Notes: generated from the letters alone by a model not told the origin. Counted from the first letter of the stretch, positions 1-10,800 are shown. The stretch: DNA of 54,066 bases from Streptomyces sp. SID9727 (GCF_010550605.1 NZ_JAAGNI010000312.1:1-54066), one strand, 5' to 3'. A program made the numbers and translations.

Positions 1-1
1 G

Positions 2-301
2 GTGGCGGCCGCCGAGCAGCGGGCCGCGCGCCGCTGGCCGGCCGGACACGACGTGCTCCACGAGGTCCACGGGCACGGCTGGGTGCAGGGGAGCGGGGTC
101 GGCCGGGTGACCGTGCGGTTCGAGGAACCGGGCGCCACGGCACCCGGCCGGGTGCGTACGTTCCGCGTGGACGATCCCGCGCTGCGGGCCGCCGACCCGC
201 TGCCGCTCGTCCCGGACCCGCCGGACTACTCCTCCTGGCCCGCCAGCCGGCCGAAGTCGCGGTCCGGGGCCGGTGCGCCGGGGGCCGCGTCCAGGCCGTA
301 G
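2..301 (+). CDS. dinB: DNA polymerase IV (Y-family), C-terminal fragment
   Basis: The reading frame enters from the left edge, so only the last 99 residues are present and the catalytic palm is missing. The piece matches the C-terminal tail I know from actinobacterial DinB: a DVLHEVHGHGWVQGSGVGR stretch, then a V-R-T-F-R-V-D-D segment and P-L-P-L-V. Y-family polymerases carry out error-prone translesion synthesis. The tail after P-L-P-L-V (PDPPDYSSWPASRP and on) is low complexity. It runs 76 bases into the convergent PRC-barrel gene, which suggests the original stop was lost and the frame now reads antisense through its neighbour. Identification rests on the short tail only. Confidence 0.7.
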   Translation: MAAAEQRAARRWPAGHDVLHEVHGHGWVQGSGVGRVTVRFEEPGATAPGRVRTFRVDDPALRAADPLPLVPDPPDYSSWPASRPKSRSGAGAPGAASRP

Positions 302-594
302 TGACGGTAGAGCTGGAGTTCCTGCTCGGGGGAGAGATGGCGGCCCACGCCGAAGTCGGGGGCGTCCTTGATCAGCGCCCGGTCGAAGGGGACGCGCAGT
401 GTGTCGTCCACGAATTCGCTGGGCTCCAGGGGAACGAAGGCGTCACGGCTGAAGAGCCCGGTGCGCACGGCCGCCCATTCCGGGACGCCGGTCGCGTCGT
501 CGAGGTACACCTCGTCCACGGTCCCGATCTTGGTGCCCTTGCGGTCGAAGGCCTTGCGGCCGATCAGGCTGCGCGGGTCGATGTCGGTCTGCAC
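226..594 (-). CDS. PRC-barrel domain protein
   Basis: This is a 122-residue protein starting at a GTG (VQTDIDPRSLIGRKAFD). The first 75 or so residues form a PRC-barrel: I-G-R-K-A-F-D-R-K-G-T-K-I-G-T-V-D-E-V-Y-L-D, followed by P-E-W-A-A-V-R-T-G-L-F and V-P-F-D. The C-terminal half (LSPEQELQLYRHYGLD) is typical of stand-alone actinobacterial PRC-barrel proteins. These beta-barrels are related to the RimM and photosynthetic reaction centre H-subunit folds; the role of the stand-alone form is not established. The frame stays open upstream to 813, but that part would read through the gcvP promoter and riboswitch and looks non-coding, so I start at 594. Its 3' end overlaps dinB. Confidence 0.8.
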   Translation of the reverse strand: MQTDIDPRSLIGRKAFDRKGTKIGTVDEVYLDDATGVPEWAAVRTGLFSRDAFVPLEPSEFVDDTLRVPFDRALIKDAPDFGVGRHLSPEQELQLYRHYGLDAAPGAPAPDRDFGRLAGQEE

Positions 595-664
595 GGTCCC
601 TCCCACACGGGTCGCGGCTGGTCCACAGGGACTACAGAAATGCAGTTCCGTGGTCTTGGCCACT

Positions 665-698
665 CGAGAATTCTCGTCGTGTACCCCGCTGGTAGGCT
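665..698 (+). promoter_or_regulatory. Candidate gcvP promoter with 12-bp palindrome
   Basis: A perfect 12-bp palindrome, CGAGAATTCTCG (665-676), lies just upstream of a TAGGCT (693-698) that resembles a Streptomyces -10 box. TTCTCG inside the palindrome is in the -35 position with a 16-bp spacer. The riboswitch begins about 20 bases downstream, so transcription from here would include both aptamers. The promoter call is by position and resemblance only. Confidence 0.35.
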
Positions 699-716
699 GG
701 CCATGGCTGCTGACCC

Positions 717-940
717 CGTGCGGGAGAGTCGTCCGGAGCCGATCCGGAGGACGCCGAAGGAGCAAATCCTCCCCGGAATCTCTCAGGCCCCCGTACCGCA
801 CGGACGAGGTCACTCTGGAAAGCAGGGCGGGTTGCGCGCGGCCGATGGGCCGTACGGAGCCTCTCCCTCACCGACGGTGAAAGCCGGCGCCCGTGTGGCG
901 TCGGTGAAGCTCTCAGGTTGAGATGACAGAGGGGGAGGCC
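717..940 (+). promoter_or_regulatory. Tandem glycine riboswitch upstream of gcvP
   Basis: Two glycine aptamers lie in series. The first (about 717-825) shows the class landmarks CGGGAGAG (721-728), GCCGAAGGAGCAA (753-765), ATCTCTCAGG (778-787) and CACTCTGGAAAG (811-822). The second (859-939) has CCGACGGTGAAAGCCGG, AGCTCTCAGG (908-917) and GACAGAGG. Its P1 stem pairs 859-867 with 931-939 with one G-U. In known members glycine binding turns on glycine cleavage genes, which matches the gene downstream. A 7-bp hairpin (945-951 with 961-967) and an alternative pairing of 934-940 with 992-998 next to the ribosome binding site suggest how the switch could act (see findings). Confidence 0.93.
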
Positions 941-1001
941 GTCAGGGCACCCGGCGCCGCGGTGCCCCTCGCAGGTCGTGACAGACCAGGAGGCCTCCAC
1001 C

Positions 1002-3887
<2,886 letters not shown>

Positions 3888-3923
3888 TCAGGTGATCGAA
3901 GCGGTGTGACGCGGACACGCGTC

Positions 3924-3960
3924 GGGGCCGGTGCGGAGACTCTCCGGGCCGGCCCCTTTT
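3924..3960 (+). terminator. Intrinsic terminator of gcvP
   Basis: A strong GC-rich hairpin: 3924-3939 (GGGGCCGG...CGGAGA) pairs with 3941-3956 (TCTCCG...CCGGCCCC), with a two-base imperfection in the stem. TTTT follows directly at 3957-3960. It sits 36 bases after the gcvP stop codon and before the stop of the convergent DUF5999 gene. Confidence 0.8.
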
Positions 3961-3974
3961 CCGTACCCGGCCGC

Positions 3975-4181
3975 TCAGGCGGCCTTGACCACCCGGCTCG
4001 CCGCCAGGGGCCTGTGCGGGGCGATGATCTGCCCGTCCGGAAGCAGCTCACCGGTGTCCTCGAAGAGCAGGACGCCGTTGCACAGCAGGCTCCAGCCCTG
4101 CTCCGGGTGGTGGGCCACCTGGCGGGCGGCCTCCCGGTCGGCTGAGTCGGCTGTCGGGCAGGGTGGCTGGTGCTGGCACAT
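3975..4181 (-). CDS. DUF5999-family small protein
   Basis: A 68-residue protein beginning MCQHQPPCPTADSADREAAR, with a C-x3-H-x3-C-like cysteine/histidine-rich start. It ends LLPDGQIIAPHRPLAASRVV. I recognise this as the short actinobacterial DUF5999 family, abundant in Streptomyces and of unknown function. The internal ...QGWSLLCNGVLLFEDTGELLPDG is its characteristic core. The frame is open further upstream (to 4340), but that part lacks family features. A purine-rich GAAAGAA lies upstream of the chosen ATG. The Cys/His N-terminus could bind a metal, which is inference only. Confidence 0.8.
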   Translation of the reverse strand: MCQHQPPCPTADSADREAARQVAHHPEQGWSLLCNGVLLFEDTGELLPDGQIIAPHRPLAASRVVKAA

Positions 4182-4445
4182 GGATGGGTTCTTTCGCTGC
4201 GTCGAGTTGAGTGGCCTGCGGTGTGAAGAGGTGTTCATGACCGCCCCCGTATCGAATCGGTCGCATCCCAGTGTTGCCCTGCCGGCGACAATCCGCAGGG
4301 ATTTCGCCGCAGCGCTTCCACTCCTCCCATGACGTGTCACCCGCCCGGACGGTTCAACTCAACTGCACTGTCACTTCGGGTGGTTCGGGGTGGCCGGATG
4401 GGACTAGCCCGGATGGGCGGGGTGCCGTACGCGCGTCCGCGTGCT

Positions 4446-4477
4446 GTGCCCCGCCGCCGGAAGGGGCGACGGGGCAC
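4446..4477 (-). terminator. Hairpin terminator downstream of the unknown gene at 4506-5105
   Basis: GTGCCCCGCCGCC (4446-4458) pairs with GGCGACGGGGCAC (4465-4477): 13 positions, one mismatch, six-base loop. There is no T tract, as is common for Streptomyces terminators. It lies in the 324-base gap 4182-4505, where I see no gene. The rest of that gap should hold the promoter of the DUF5999 gene. Confidence 0.55.
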
Positions 4478-4505
4478 ACGTGTGCGGAGGGGGCGGCCGC
4501 CGGTC

Positions 4506-5105
4506 TCAGGCCGGGGCCGGCGAGCCCAGCAGCGGTCCCGGGCCGGGCGTGATGCGGGTGGTGATCACCGGCAGCAGGTCGGCGGCCCGGTGCGGCCGGT
4601 GCGCGGCGAAGCCGGGAGGCGCCGGGGACAGCGGCACGAGCACGTCGTCCGGCGCGGGCGCGCCGCAGGAGGCGTCCGCCGTGGGGTCGCCGTGCAGCCA
4701 CAGGGCCAGCATGTACAGGTCGGGGATGGACAGCAGCCTCGGCTGGTAGGGGCCTCCGCTCATCCCCTCCGCCTGGCGCAGCGCCAGCTCCGTCGAGGCG
4801 ATGTACGGGCCCTCGAAGAAGTGCGAGAAGGCCCAGCCGTCCGCGGTGAGCATGGTGTCCGCCGCCGCCACCGCCCGCTCCGTGCTGCGGATCTGGAAGC
4901 GCCAGGCGGCGAGCCGGGTGGCGGGTGCGAGGTCGCCGGGGGCGACGCCCAGCACATGGACGGGCAGCGGGTGTTCGGGGCTCAGAGGTCCCTGTGCGGA
5001 CCGCAGGGCGGGCGTGCGGGCCTCGCGGACGGCGGTCGGTGAACCGAGCGCCGCGAGGACGCTGCGCAGCGCGGGCGCGGGGGCCGGGGGAACATGCAGC
5101 GGCAT
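4506..5105 (-). CDS. Conserved protein of unknown function
   Basis: A 199-residue protein with Streptomyces-like codon use. I do not recognise a named domain. The central part is ordered and not low complexity: AAWRFQIRSTERAVAAADTM, then GWAFSHFFEGPYIASTELAL and LLSIPDLYMLALWLHGD. Both ends are Pro/Ala-rich. No signal peptide or membrane segment is visible, so it is probably cytoplasmic. The start ATG (5105-5103) has a weak AGAGG about ten bases upstream. It is transcribed alone, with a hairpin after its stop. Confidence 0.7.
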   Translation of the reverse strand: MPLHVPPAPAPALRSVLAALGSPTAVREARTPALRSAQGPLSPEHPLPVHVLGVAPGDLAPATRLAAWRFQIRSTERAVAAADTMLTADGWAFSHFFEGPYIASTELALRQAEGMSGGPYQPRLLSIPDLYMLALWLHGDPTADASCGAPAPDDVLVPLSPAPPGFAAHRPHRAADLLPVITTRITPGPGPLLGSPAPA

Positions 5106-5585
5106 ATTGGGTCGCCTCTCACTTCGGAGACACGGTGGTGCGCGGGCGGGTGCGGACGGCGTTGTCGGCGTGCGGGGCCAGAGGAGGCCGGTGACTGAGC
5201 CGGTGCGTCAACTCTCTGCCTCGTCCGCGGAGTTTATACGACACGTGTTCACGCGGTGTTTCCACTAGCCGCCACGGCTATTGCCGACAAGGCGGTATCC
5301 GGACTTTATTATGCGGAGATCATGCTGATTCGGCGCGAGCGGCGCAGCCGCCGCCTCGGGTTTTTCCCGCGCTGCGGTCGGCCGAAACCCGTCGGGGCTT
5401 TACGGGCCCGCCGTACGGGGAAACCGCCCGCTGCGTCATGCCGAGTGAATGTGCCCGGGGCCCCGGCGCTCAGATTAGCGTGTGTGCGCCGTCCGCGGGG
5501 CGTTACGGATCACGTCCTGCGGGCATTATCGATCGTGATGCGGGCGGCCCGGGCCGCGTGCCGGCCACGTGAGGAGGACACGTCG
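5106..5585 (+). other. 480-bp divergent intergenic region
   Basis: No convincing gene. The 5230-5340 part is less GC-rich than its surroundings (for example GGACTTTATTATGCGG) and probably holds divergent promoters for 4506-5105 and 5586-7091. A 7-bp inverted repeat, CGGGTTT (5357-5363) with AAACCCG (5385-5391), could form a long-loop hairpin. An open frame from 5256 continues into the downstream gene, but it lacks a ribosome binding site and its translation is Arg/Cys-rich and unlike protein. Confidence 0.4.
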
Positions 5586-7091
5586 ATGGGGGAGAAGGTC
5601 GTCGCGGGCGCCTTTGACCTGTCCGACCGGCAGAGGTACCGGAAGAAACTGCAACAGTGCCTGGAGGCGCTGTCCGGGCTCTTGGCCGAGCGGCGGTTCG
5701 ACCGGCCGCGCAACCTCATGGGCATGGAGATCGAACTCAATCTCACGGGCGCCGACGCCATGCCGAAGATGTTGAATGGGCAGGTGCTGGAGCGCATCGC
5801 GAGTCACGATTTCCAGACGGAACTGGGGATGTTCAATCTTGAGGTGAACATAGTCCCCCATCATCTGTCGGGGCGTGTTCTGGATCAGTTGGCCGAAGAG
5901 CTGAGGACCGGGCTCGGATATGCCGACCGCAAGGCCGGTGAAGTCGATGCCGGGATCATGATGATCGGAATCCTGCCGACGCTCGGCCGCGACGACATGG
6001 TCCGGTCCAATCTCTCCGACGTCGACCGCTACGCCCTTCTGAACGATCAAATGCTGGCGGCGCGCGGCGAGAGTTTCTCGCTCGATATCGAAGGCGTCGA
6101 GCGGCTCGTCGCCACCGCCGGATCGATCACCCCGGAGGCGGCCTGCACCTCGCTGCAACTGCACCTCCAGGTCACTCCGGAACGCTTCGCCGACGTGTGG
6201 AACGCGGCGCAGACCGTCGCCGCCGTCCAGGTCGCCCTGGGCGCCAACTCGCCGTTCCTCTTCGGCCGCGAGGTGTGGCGGGAGTCGCGGCCGCCGCTGT
6301 TCGAACAGGCCACGGACACCCGGCCGCCCGAACTGCGCAACCAGGGTGTGCGGCCCAGGACCTGGTTCGGGGAGAAGTGGATCGGCTCGGTCGAGGAGCT
6401 CTTCGAGGAGAACCTGCGGTACTTCCCGCCGCTCCTGCCGATCTGCGACGAGGAGGAGCCCTTGCGCGTCCTCGCCGACGGCGGGGTGCCCCAGCTGAAG
6501 GAACTGGTCCTCCACAACGGCACGGTCTACCGGTGGAACCGCCCGGTGTACGGCATCGCCGACGGCGTCCCGCACCTGCGGGTGGAGAACCGGGTGCTGC
6601 CCGCGGGCCCGACGGTCGCCGACGTCATCGCCAACACCGCGCTCTACTACGGCCTGGTGCGGGCGCTGGCGGGGGAGTCGCGTCCGGTGTGGACCCGGAT
6701 GCCGTTCTCCGCCGCCGCCGAGAACTTCGAGACCGCGTGCCGCCACGGCATCGAGGCCGAGCTGCTGTGGCCCCGGCCCGGCCGCTCCGGCGGACTGACG
6801 CGGGTGCCCGTGACGAAGCTGGTGCGCGACGAGCTGCTGCCGCTCGCCGCCGCCGGGCTCGACGGCTGGAACATCGAGCCGGCGGACCGGGACCACTACC
6901 TCGGCATCATCGAGGAGCGGTGCAAGCGGCGGACGAACGGCGCGTCCTGGCAGGCGGACACCTACCACCGGGGACGCGAGGCGGGCCTGGACCGGGGCGC
7001 CGCCCTCGCCGCGATGACCCGGCGCTACGCCGAGCTGATGCAGGGCGGTGACCCGGTGCACACCTGGCCGGCGGGCGTCCCGGGGCCGTGA
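5586..7091 (+). CDS. Glutamate-cysteine ligase family (GCS2-type) protein
   Basis: A 501-residue protein starting at the ATG eight bases after GAGGAGG (5571-5577). The N-terminal segment (N-L-M-G-M-E-I-E-L-N-L) carries the E-x-E metal-ATP ligand motif of carboxylate-amine ligases of the GCS2 family, and ACTSLQLHLQV and HLRVENRVLPAGPT look like the later ligand-binding strands. The family joins glutamate to an amine or thiol amino acid using ATP. Actinomycetes use this fold in ergothioneine synthesis (EgtA) and in other unidentified ligations. No egt genes lie nearby, so the substrate cannot be assigned. The gene stands alone and its 3' end faces the VWA gene with only 25 bases between. Confidence 0.75.
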   Translation: MGEKVVAGAFDLSDRQRYRKKLQQCLEALSGLLAERRFDRPRNLMGMEIELNLTGADAMPKMLNGQVLERIASHDFQTELGMFNLEVNIVPHHLSGRVLDQLAEELRTGLGYADRKAGEVDAGIMMIGILPTLGRDDMVRSNLSDVDRYALLNDQMLAARGESFSLDIEGVERLVATAGSITPEAACTSLQLHLQVTPERFADVWNAAQTVAAVQVALGANSPFLFGREVWRESRPPLFEQATDTRPPELRNQGVRPRTWFGEKWIGSVEELFEENLRYFPPLLPICDEEEPLRVLADGGVPQLKELVLHNGTVYRWNRPVYGIADGVPHLRVENRVLPAGPTVADVIANTALYYGLVRALAGESRPVWTRMPFSAAAENFETACRHGIEAELLWPRPGRSGGLTRVPVTKLVRDELLPLAAAGLDGWNIEPADRDHYLGIIEERCKRRTNGASWQADTYHRGREAGLDRGAALAAMTRRYAELMQGGDPVHTWPAGVPGP

Positions 7092-7116
7092 CGGGTGGCC
7101 GGTCCGCCGCCTGTCC

Positions 7117-8901
7117 CTACTCCGCGGCCGCGCGGGCGCCCTGGGCCGCCGTCATCACCGCCTGGAGGATCACCGCCTGGATCTCGGCCGGGTCGTTCAC
7201 CTGGTAGCCCCCGCCCCCGGTGACCTCGGCGATCTCCTCCAGCTCCGCGCGGTCCGCCTCGGGCCCGACGGCGATGGCCAGCAGCGGGACCGGGCGCGTC
7301 GGGTCGGCGATGGACTTCAGCTCGCCCACGAGAGCGGCGCGCGAGATCGACCGCTCGTCCTGGTTGGACCCGTCCGTGAGGATCACCACCGCGTTGAACT
7401 TGCCCTTCACGTACGTGCGCTGCGCCTCCTTGTACGCCGCCAGCGCGGTGTCGTACAGACCGGTGGCGCCGTCCGGTACCGGTCGCAGCGCGGCGAACGC
7501 GGCGGCGAGCTTCTCCCGGTGGGTGCCGCCCCCCTTCACGGCGTCGCCGAGCCTGGCGGTCGTCACCAGCTGCCGGTAGTCCTTGTCCCCGTCGAGCGTG
7601 GTCGCGAACTCCCAGAGACCGATCTCGTCGTTCGGGGTGAACTGGTCGAGCGCCTGGATCAGCGATGCCTTGGTGACGTCCATCCGGGACTGGCCGCGAC
7701 CCGGCACCGTCGCGGCCATGGAGCCGGAGGCGTCGACCACGGTGGTGAGCCGCGCGCTCTGCACGGTGATCGTCCACATGCCGAGCGTCTCCTGGAGCGC
7801 CTCGTCCGTCGGGGCGGGCGGCTGCGTCGCGTCGTACGGCTGCGGCGACCGGCCGCCCGCCGTCGCGACGAGCTTCTCGTCCGCCGTTCCGTACGTGGTC
7901 CGGAAGCCGTGCTCACGAAAGATGCGCACGGCGCTCTCCTCGGAGAGCAGGGTCATGAACCGAAGCGCCGCCCGGCTCACGTCCGTGGACTGGTGGCTCT
8001 CGTCCACCATCGCGAGCGGGTAGTTGAGCAGGGGGGTGCCGTCCTCGGGGTAGAACAGGTCCAGCTTGCCGTCGGCCGTCGACTCGGCGTTGTGGGCGAA
8101 GGCGGCCTGTTCCGAGAGGAGCACCGCCTGGTTGCGTGCCGGGTTGCCCGCCTCGGCGCCCGAGCCGTCCTGCGGCAGGGTCGCCACGACCTGGGTGTCC
8201 CCGTCGGACATCCGCTGGGCGAGCAGCTTCGCGGTGGCCGCGACCCGGGTGTCGCTGTCGCCGCCCTGCTTCCCGGCGGATACGCCGATGCTGTTGAGGG
8301 CCAGCAGGCCGGTGGCCGAGCGCGCGGGGTCGGCGGAGCCGAGACGTACCCGGTCGGACTCCATGGCCGCGCCCGTCAACTCGGCCCAGGTGTACGTCTT
8401 CTTCGGCCAGCCGAGGTTCTCGGCGGCCCGGGGGACGGCGGCGAGCGCGACCGGTGAGGTGGCGACGGAGCCGCCGGGGGTGATGGGGGTGCCGTCCCCG
8501 GCGCCCTTCGCCCTGGTCAGCCAGAAGTCCGAGTCGGGGAGCCATATCTGGTAGTCGGGGCGGCCTCCGCTCGCGAGCGCGTCCGCGACCTTGTACGAGT
8601 CACGGGCCACCACGTTCACGTCGACGCAGCGCCCGCCCGAGCGCACCTCGTCCGTACGTGCCCGGTCGGCGACGGCACGTACGGCGGGAGCGATGTCGGG
8701 GGAGGCCGCCATCGACAGGTGGACGGCGCCCTCCTCGCACGACGTGGAGAACGGGAGCAGACCGCCCTGCACGGCGACCGCCGCTCCCCCCGCCACGGCG
8801 AGGACGAGCACGGTGGCGATGGCCACGTTCCGGCGGCGGCGCGGTGGACGGTCCCCGCCTCCGGCCGCCGGTCGGTCATCGGGCAAGCTGTGACGTCCCA
8901 T
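7117..8901 (-). CDS. Substrate-binding plus VWA domain membrane-anchored protein
   Basis: A 594-residue protein. An Arg-rich cytoplasmic N-terminus (PPRRRRN) precedes one membrane segment (about residues 25-45, VAIATVLVLAVAGGAAVAV). An extracellular solute-binding-like domain follows (about 50-360: MAASPDIAPAVRAV, DYQIWLPDSDFWL). A von Willebrand factor A domain (about 383-585) has an intact metal site: Asp390, Ser392 and Ser394 in DASGS, plus a later I-L-T-D-G-S. Proteins of this architecture are common in actinomycetes and probably bind a ligand and a partner protein outside the membrane; no function is established. The chosen ATG at 8901 skips a non-protein-like extension. It is divergent from the CPBP protease gene. 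Confidence 0.85.
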   Translation of the reverse strand: MGRHSLPDDRPAAGGGDRPPRRRRNVAIATVLVLAVAGGAAVAVQGGLLPFSTSCEEGAVHLSMAASPDIAPAVRAVADRARTDEVRSGGRCVDVNVVARDSYKVADALASGGRPDYQIWLPDSDFWLTRAKGAGDGTPITPGGSVATSPVALAAVPRAAENLGWPKKTYTWAELTGAAMESDRVRLGSADPARSATGLLALNSIGVSAGKQGGDSDTRVAATAKLLAQRMSDGDTQVVATLPQDGSGAEAGNPARNQAVLLSEQAAFAHNAESTADGKLDLFYPEDGTPLLNYPLAMVDESHQSTDVSRAALRFMTLLSEESAVRIFREHGFRTTYGTADEKLVATAGGRSPQPYDATQPPAPTDEALQETLGMWTITVQSARLTTVVDASGSMAATVPGRGQSRMDVTKASLIQALDQFTPNDEIGLWEFATTLDGDKDYRQLVTTARLGDAVKGGGTHREKLAAAFAALRPVPDGATGLYDTALAAYKEAQRTYVKGKFNAVVILTDGSNQDERSISRAALVGELKSIADPTRPVPLLAIAVGPEADRAELEEIAEVTGGGGYQVNDPAEIQAVILQAVMTAAQGARAAAE

Positions 8902-9085
8902 GTCGGTGGTGCCCCTCCTTGAGGATGTACAAGGAAAAGGGGGACCACGCCATCGGCAATGGCGCTCGTCCCCCGGCCAGTCGCGCATGATCTTCGTACC
9001 TGCATTCGAGACCCTAGCGGGGCGGCGAAGGGCGTGGGACGCGAATGCACAACTGAGGGCAGGTGTACAGGTGGAGGCGGGGCGC

Positions 9086-9865
9086 GTGGCTGATTCTTAT
9101 CCCCAGGAGGCCGTGTCACAACGGATTCTCCGGTCCGAGACGGTGCTGGTGCTGGCGCTCTCGCTGGGGGCGAGCGGCGTGTCCGCCCTTATCAGCTTTG
9201 TCGGATCGCTGACGAAACCAGGGGGTTTGAAGGACCAGGCGGCGACCCTCAACAGCTCGGCAGCCCCGGGCCGCCCTTGGCTGGATCTCGCCTGGCAGCT
9301 TTTCGGTATCGCGACCGCGCTGGTGCCCGTCGCGCTGGTGGCGCATCTGCTCGTCCGGGAAGGGACCGGGCTGCGGATCCTCGGCTTCGACCGCACCCGG
9401 CCCGGGCAGGACGCGGCACGGGGCGCGGTCGTCGCGGCGGGCATCGGCAGCGCCGGGCTGGCCTTCTACCTGGTGGCCAGGGCGGCCGGCTTCAACCTCA
9501 CCGTCGTGCCCGAGTCACTGCCCGACGTGTGGTGGAAGTTCCCCGTGCTCATCCTGTCGGCCCTCCAGAACGCCGTGCTGGAGGAAGTGATCGTCGTCGG
9601 CTACCTGCTGCGCCGGCTGGGGCAGCTGGGCTGGACGCCGATGGCGGCACTGCTGGCGAGCTCGGTGCTGCGCGGCTCGTACCACCTCTACCAGGGCATC
9701 GGCGGGTTCATCGGCAACATGGTGATGGGCGTCGTCTTCGTGCTGCTGTACCGGCGCTGGCAGCGGGTGGGCCCCCTCGTCGCGGCCCACGCGCTGCTGG
9801 ACATCGGCGCATTCGTCGGTTACGCGCTGCTCGCCGGGAAGGTGGGCTGGCTGCCCACGCCGTGA
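9086..9865 (+). CDS. CPBP-family intramembrane metalloprotease
   Basis: About 259 residues with six to eight membrane segments. The three motifs of the CAAX-protease and bacteriocin-processing (CPBP/Abi) family are present: E-E-V-I-V-V-G-Y-L-L-R-R, R-G-S-Y-H-L-Y-Q-G and H-A-L-L-D-I-G. They supply the catalytic Glu-Glu and the metal-binding His residues. Members cleave membrane or prenylated substrates; no substrate is evident here. I chose the GTG at 9086, nine bases after GGAGG (9072-9076); a GTG at 9071 is the alternative. The frame is open back to 8900, but that part overlaps the leader of the divergent VWA gene. The 3' end stops nine bases short of the convergent PhzF gene. Confidence 0.85.
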   Translation: MADSYPQEAVSQRILRSETVLVLALSLGASGVSALISFVGSLTKPGGLKDQAATLNSSAAPGRPWLDLAWQLFGIATALVPVALVAHLLVREGTGLRILGFDRTRPGQDAARGAVVAAGIGSAGLAFYLVARAAGFNLTVVPESLPDVWWKFPVLILSALQNAVLEEVIVVGYLLRRLGQLGWTPMAALLASSVLRGSYHLYQGIGGFIGNMVMGVVFVLLYRRWQRVGPLVAAHALLDIGAFVGYALLAGKVGWLPTP

Positions 9866-9874
9866 GCCCCGGTG

Positions 9875-10693
9875 TCACGGGCCGACGAGGAGTTCGCCGT
9901 CCAGGACCGTGACCGCGCGGCCCGTCAGCAGGGTCCGCGCGCCGCGCAGCGAGGTGTGCACGAGCCCGGAGCGGGCGGAGGCCTGAAGCCCGGTCAGCCG
10001 GTCGCGGCCGAGCCGCGCCGACCAGAACGGGGCCAGGGCGGTGTGCGCGCTGCCGGTCACCGGGTCCTCGTCGATGCCCACGGCCGGGAAGAAGCCTCGG
10101 GAGACGTAGTCGTACGCGCGCACCGGCGCCGCGGCGGCCGTGGCGATGACGCCGCGCCGCGAGAGGGCGGCCAGCGCCGCGAAGTCCGGGGTCAGTGCCC
10201 GTACCGCCGCCTCGTTCTCCAGCTCCACCAGCAGGTCCCCGACCTGTGCACCGGTGTCGTGCACCGACAACGGCTCCGCGCCCAGAGCCTCCGCGAGGCC
10301 GTCCGGGGCCGGCTCGGGGGTCAGCGGGGCGGTCGGGAAGTCGAGCGTGAGCGAACCGTCCGGGTGGGCGGTCGACGTCAGCGTGCCGCACCGGGCGGCG
10401 AAGCGGACCGAGCCGGTGGCCGCGCCCGTGGTGTGCAGGACATGGGCCGTGGCGAGGGTGGCGTGGCCGCACATGTCCACCTCGGTGACCGGCGTGAACC
10501 ACCGCAGCGCCCAGTCCGCCTCGCCGCCCGGCGGCAGCGGATGGGCGAACGCGGTCTCGGAGAGGTTCAGCTCGGCGGCGACCTGCTGGAGGAAGGCGTC
10601 CCCGGGGAAGCCCTCGGGGCCGAACAGCAGGACGCCGGCGGGGTTGCCGGTGAAGGGGCGGTCGGTGAACGCGTCTACGGTGCGAATCCTCAT
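9875..10693 (-). CDS. PhzF-family phenazine biosynthesis-like isomerase
   Basis: A 272-residue protein of normal family length, with the diaminopimelate epimerase-like double fold of PhzF. The start (MRIRTVDAFTDRPFTGNPAG), the proposed catalytic Glu46 in L-N-L-S-E-T-A-F, and the second-half motifs M-C-G-H-A-T-L and G-I-D-E-D-P-V-T-G-S-A-H-T are all intact. PhzF isomerises dihydrohydroxyanthranilate in phenazine synthesis, but most members in genomes without phz genes have unknown substrates, and no phz genes are near. It is probably transcribed alone; its start faces the MerR-type promoter of the next operon. Confidence 0.9.
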   Translation of the reverse strand: MRIRTVDAFTDRPFTGNPAGVLLFGPEGFPGDAFLQQVAAELNLSETAFAHPLPPGGEADWALRWFTPVTEVDMCGHATLATAHVLHTTGAATGSVRFAARCGTLTSTAHPDGSLTLDFPTAPLTPEPAPDGLAEALGAEPLSVHDTGAQVGDLLVELENEAAVRALTPDFAALAALSRRGVIATAAAAPVRAYDYVSRGFFPAVGIDEDPVTGSAHTALAPFWSARLGRDRLTGLQASARSGLVHTSLRGARTLLTGRAVTVLDGELLVGP

Positions 10694-10769
10694 GCGCCGA
10701 CCGTAGGACTCCGCCCCGGCCGGGAACCAAGGCCAATCGCGGAACGGTGGCCCCGAAACCGCGCCGGGC

Positions 10770-10800
10770 TTGACCTTGTCACGGTGACAACCGCTTCACT
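10770..10800 (+). promoter_or_regulatory. MerR-type promoter with long spacer and palindromic operator
   Basis: TTGACC (10770-10775) and TTCACT (10795-10800) are separated by 19 bp, the stretched spacing typical of MerR-activated promoters. The spacer holds a perfect inverted repeat TTGTCAC-G-GTGACAA (10776-10790). The promoter reads into the HEAT-repeat gene and the MerR regulator itself, so autoregulation is expected. Confidence 0.7.

Noticed and set aside
595..813. Upstream extension of the PRC-barrel gene
   Set aside because: It would be translated from the antisense of the glycine riboswitch and promoter; the PRC-barrel fold begins right after the GTG at 594.
9875..10693. PhzF-like gene as a sign of phenazine biosynthesis
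   Set aside because: No other phz genes are near, and most PhzF homologs in genomes lacking them have unrelated unknown roles.
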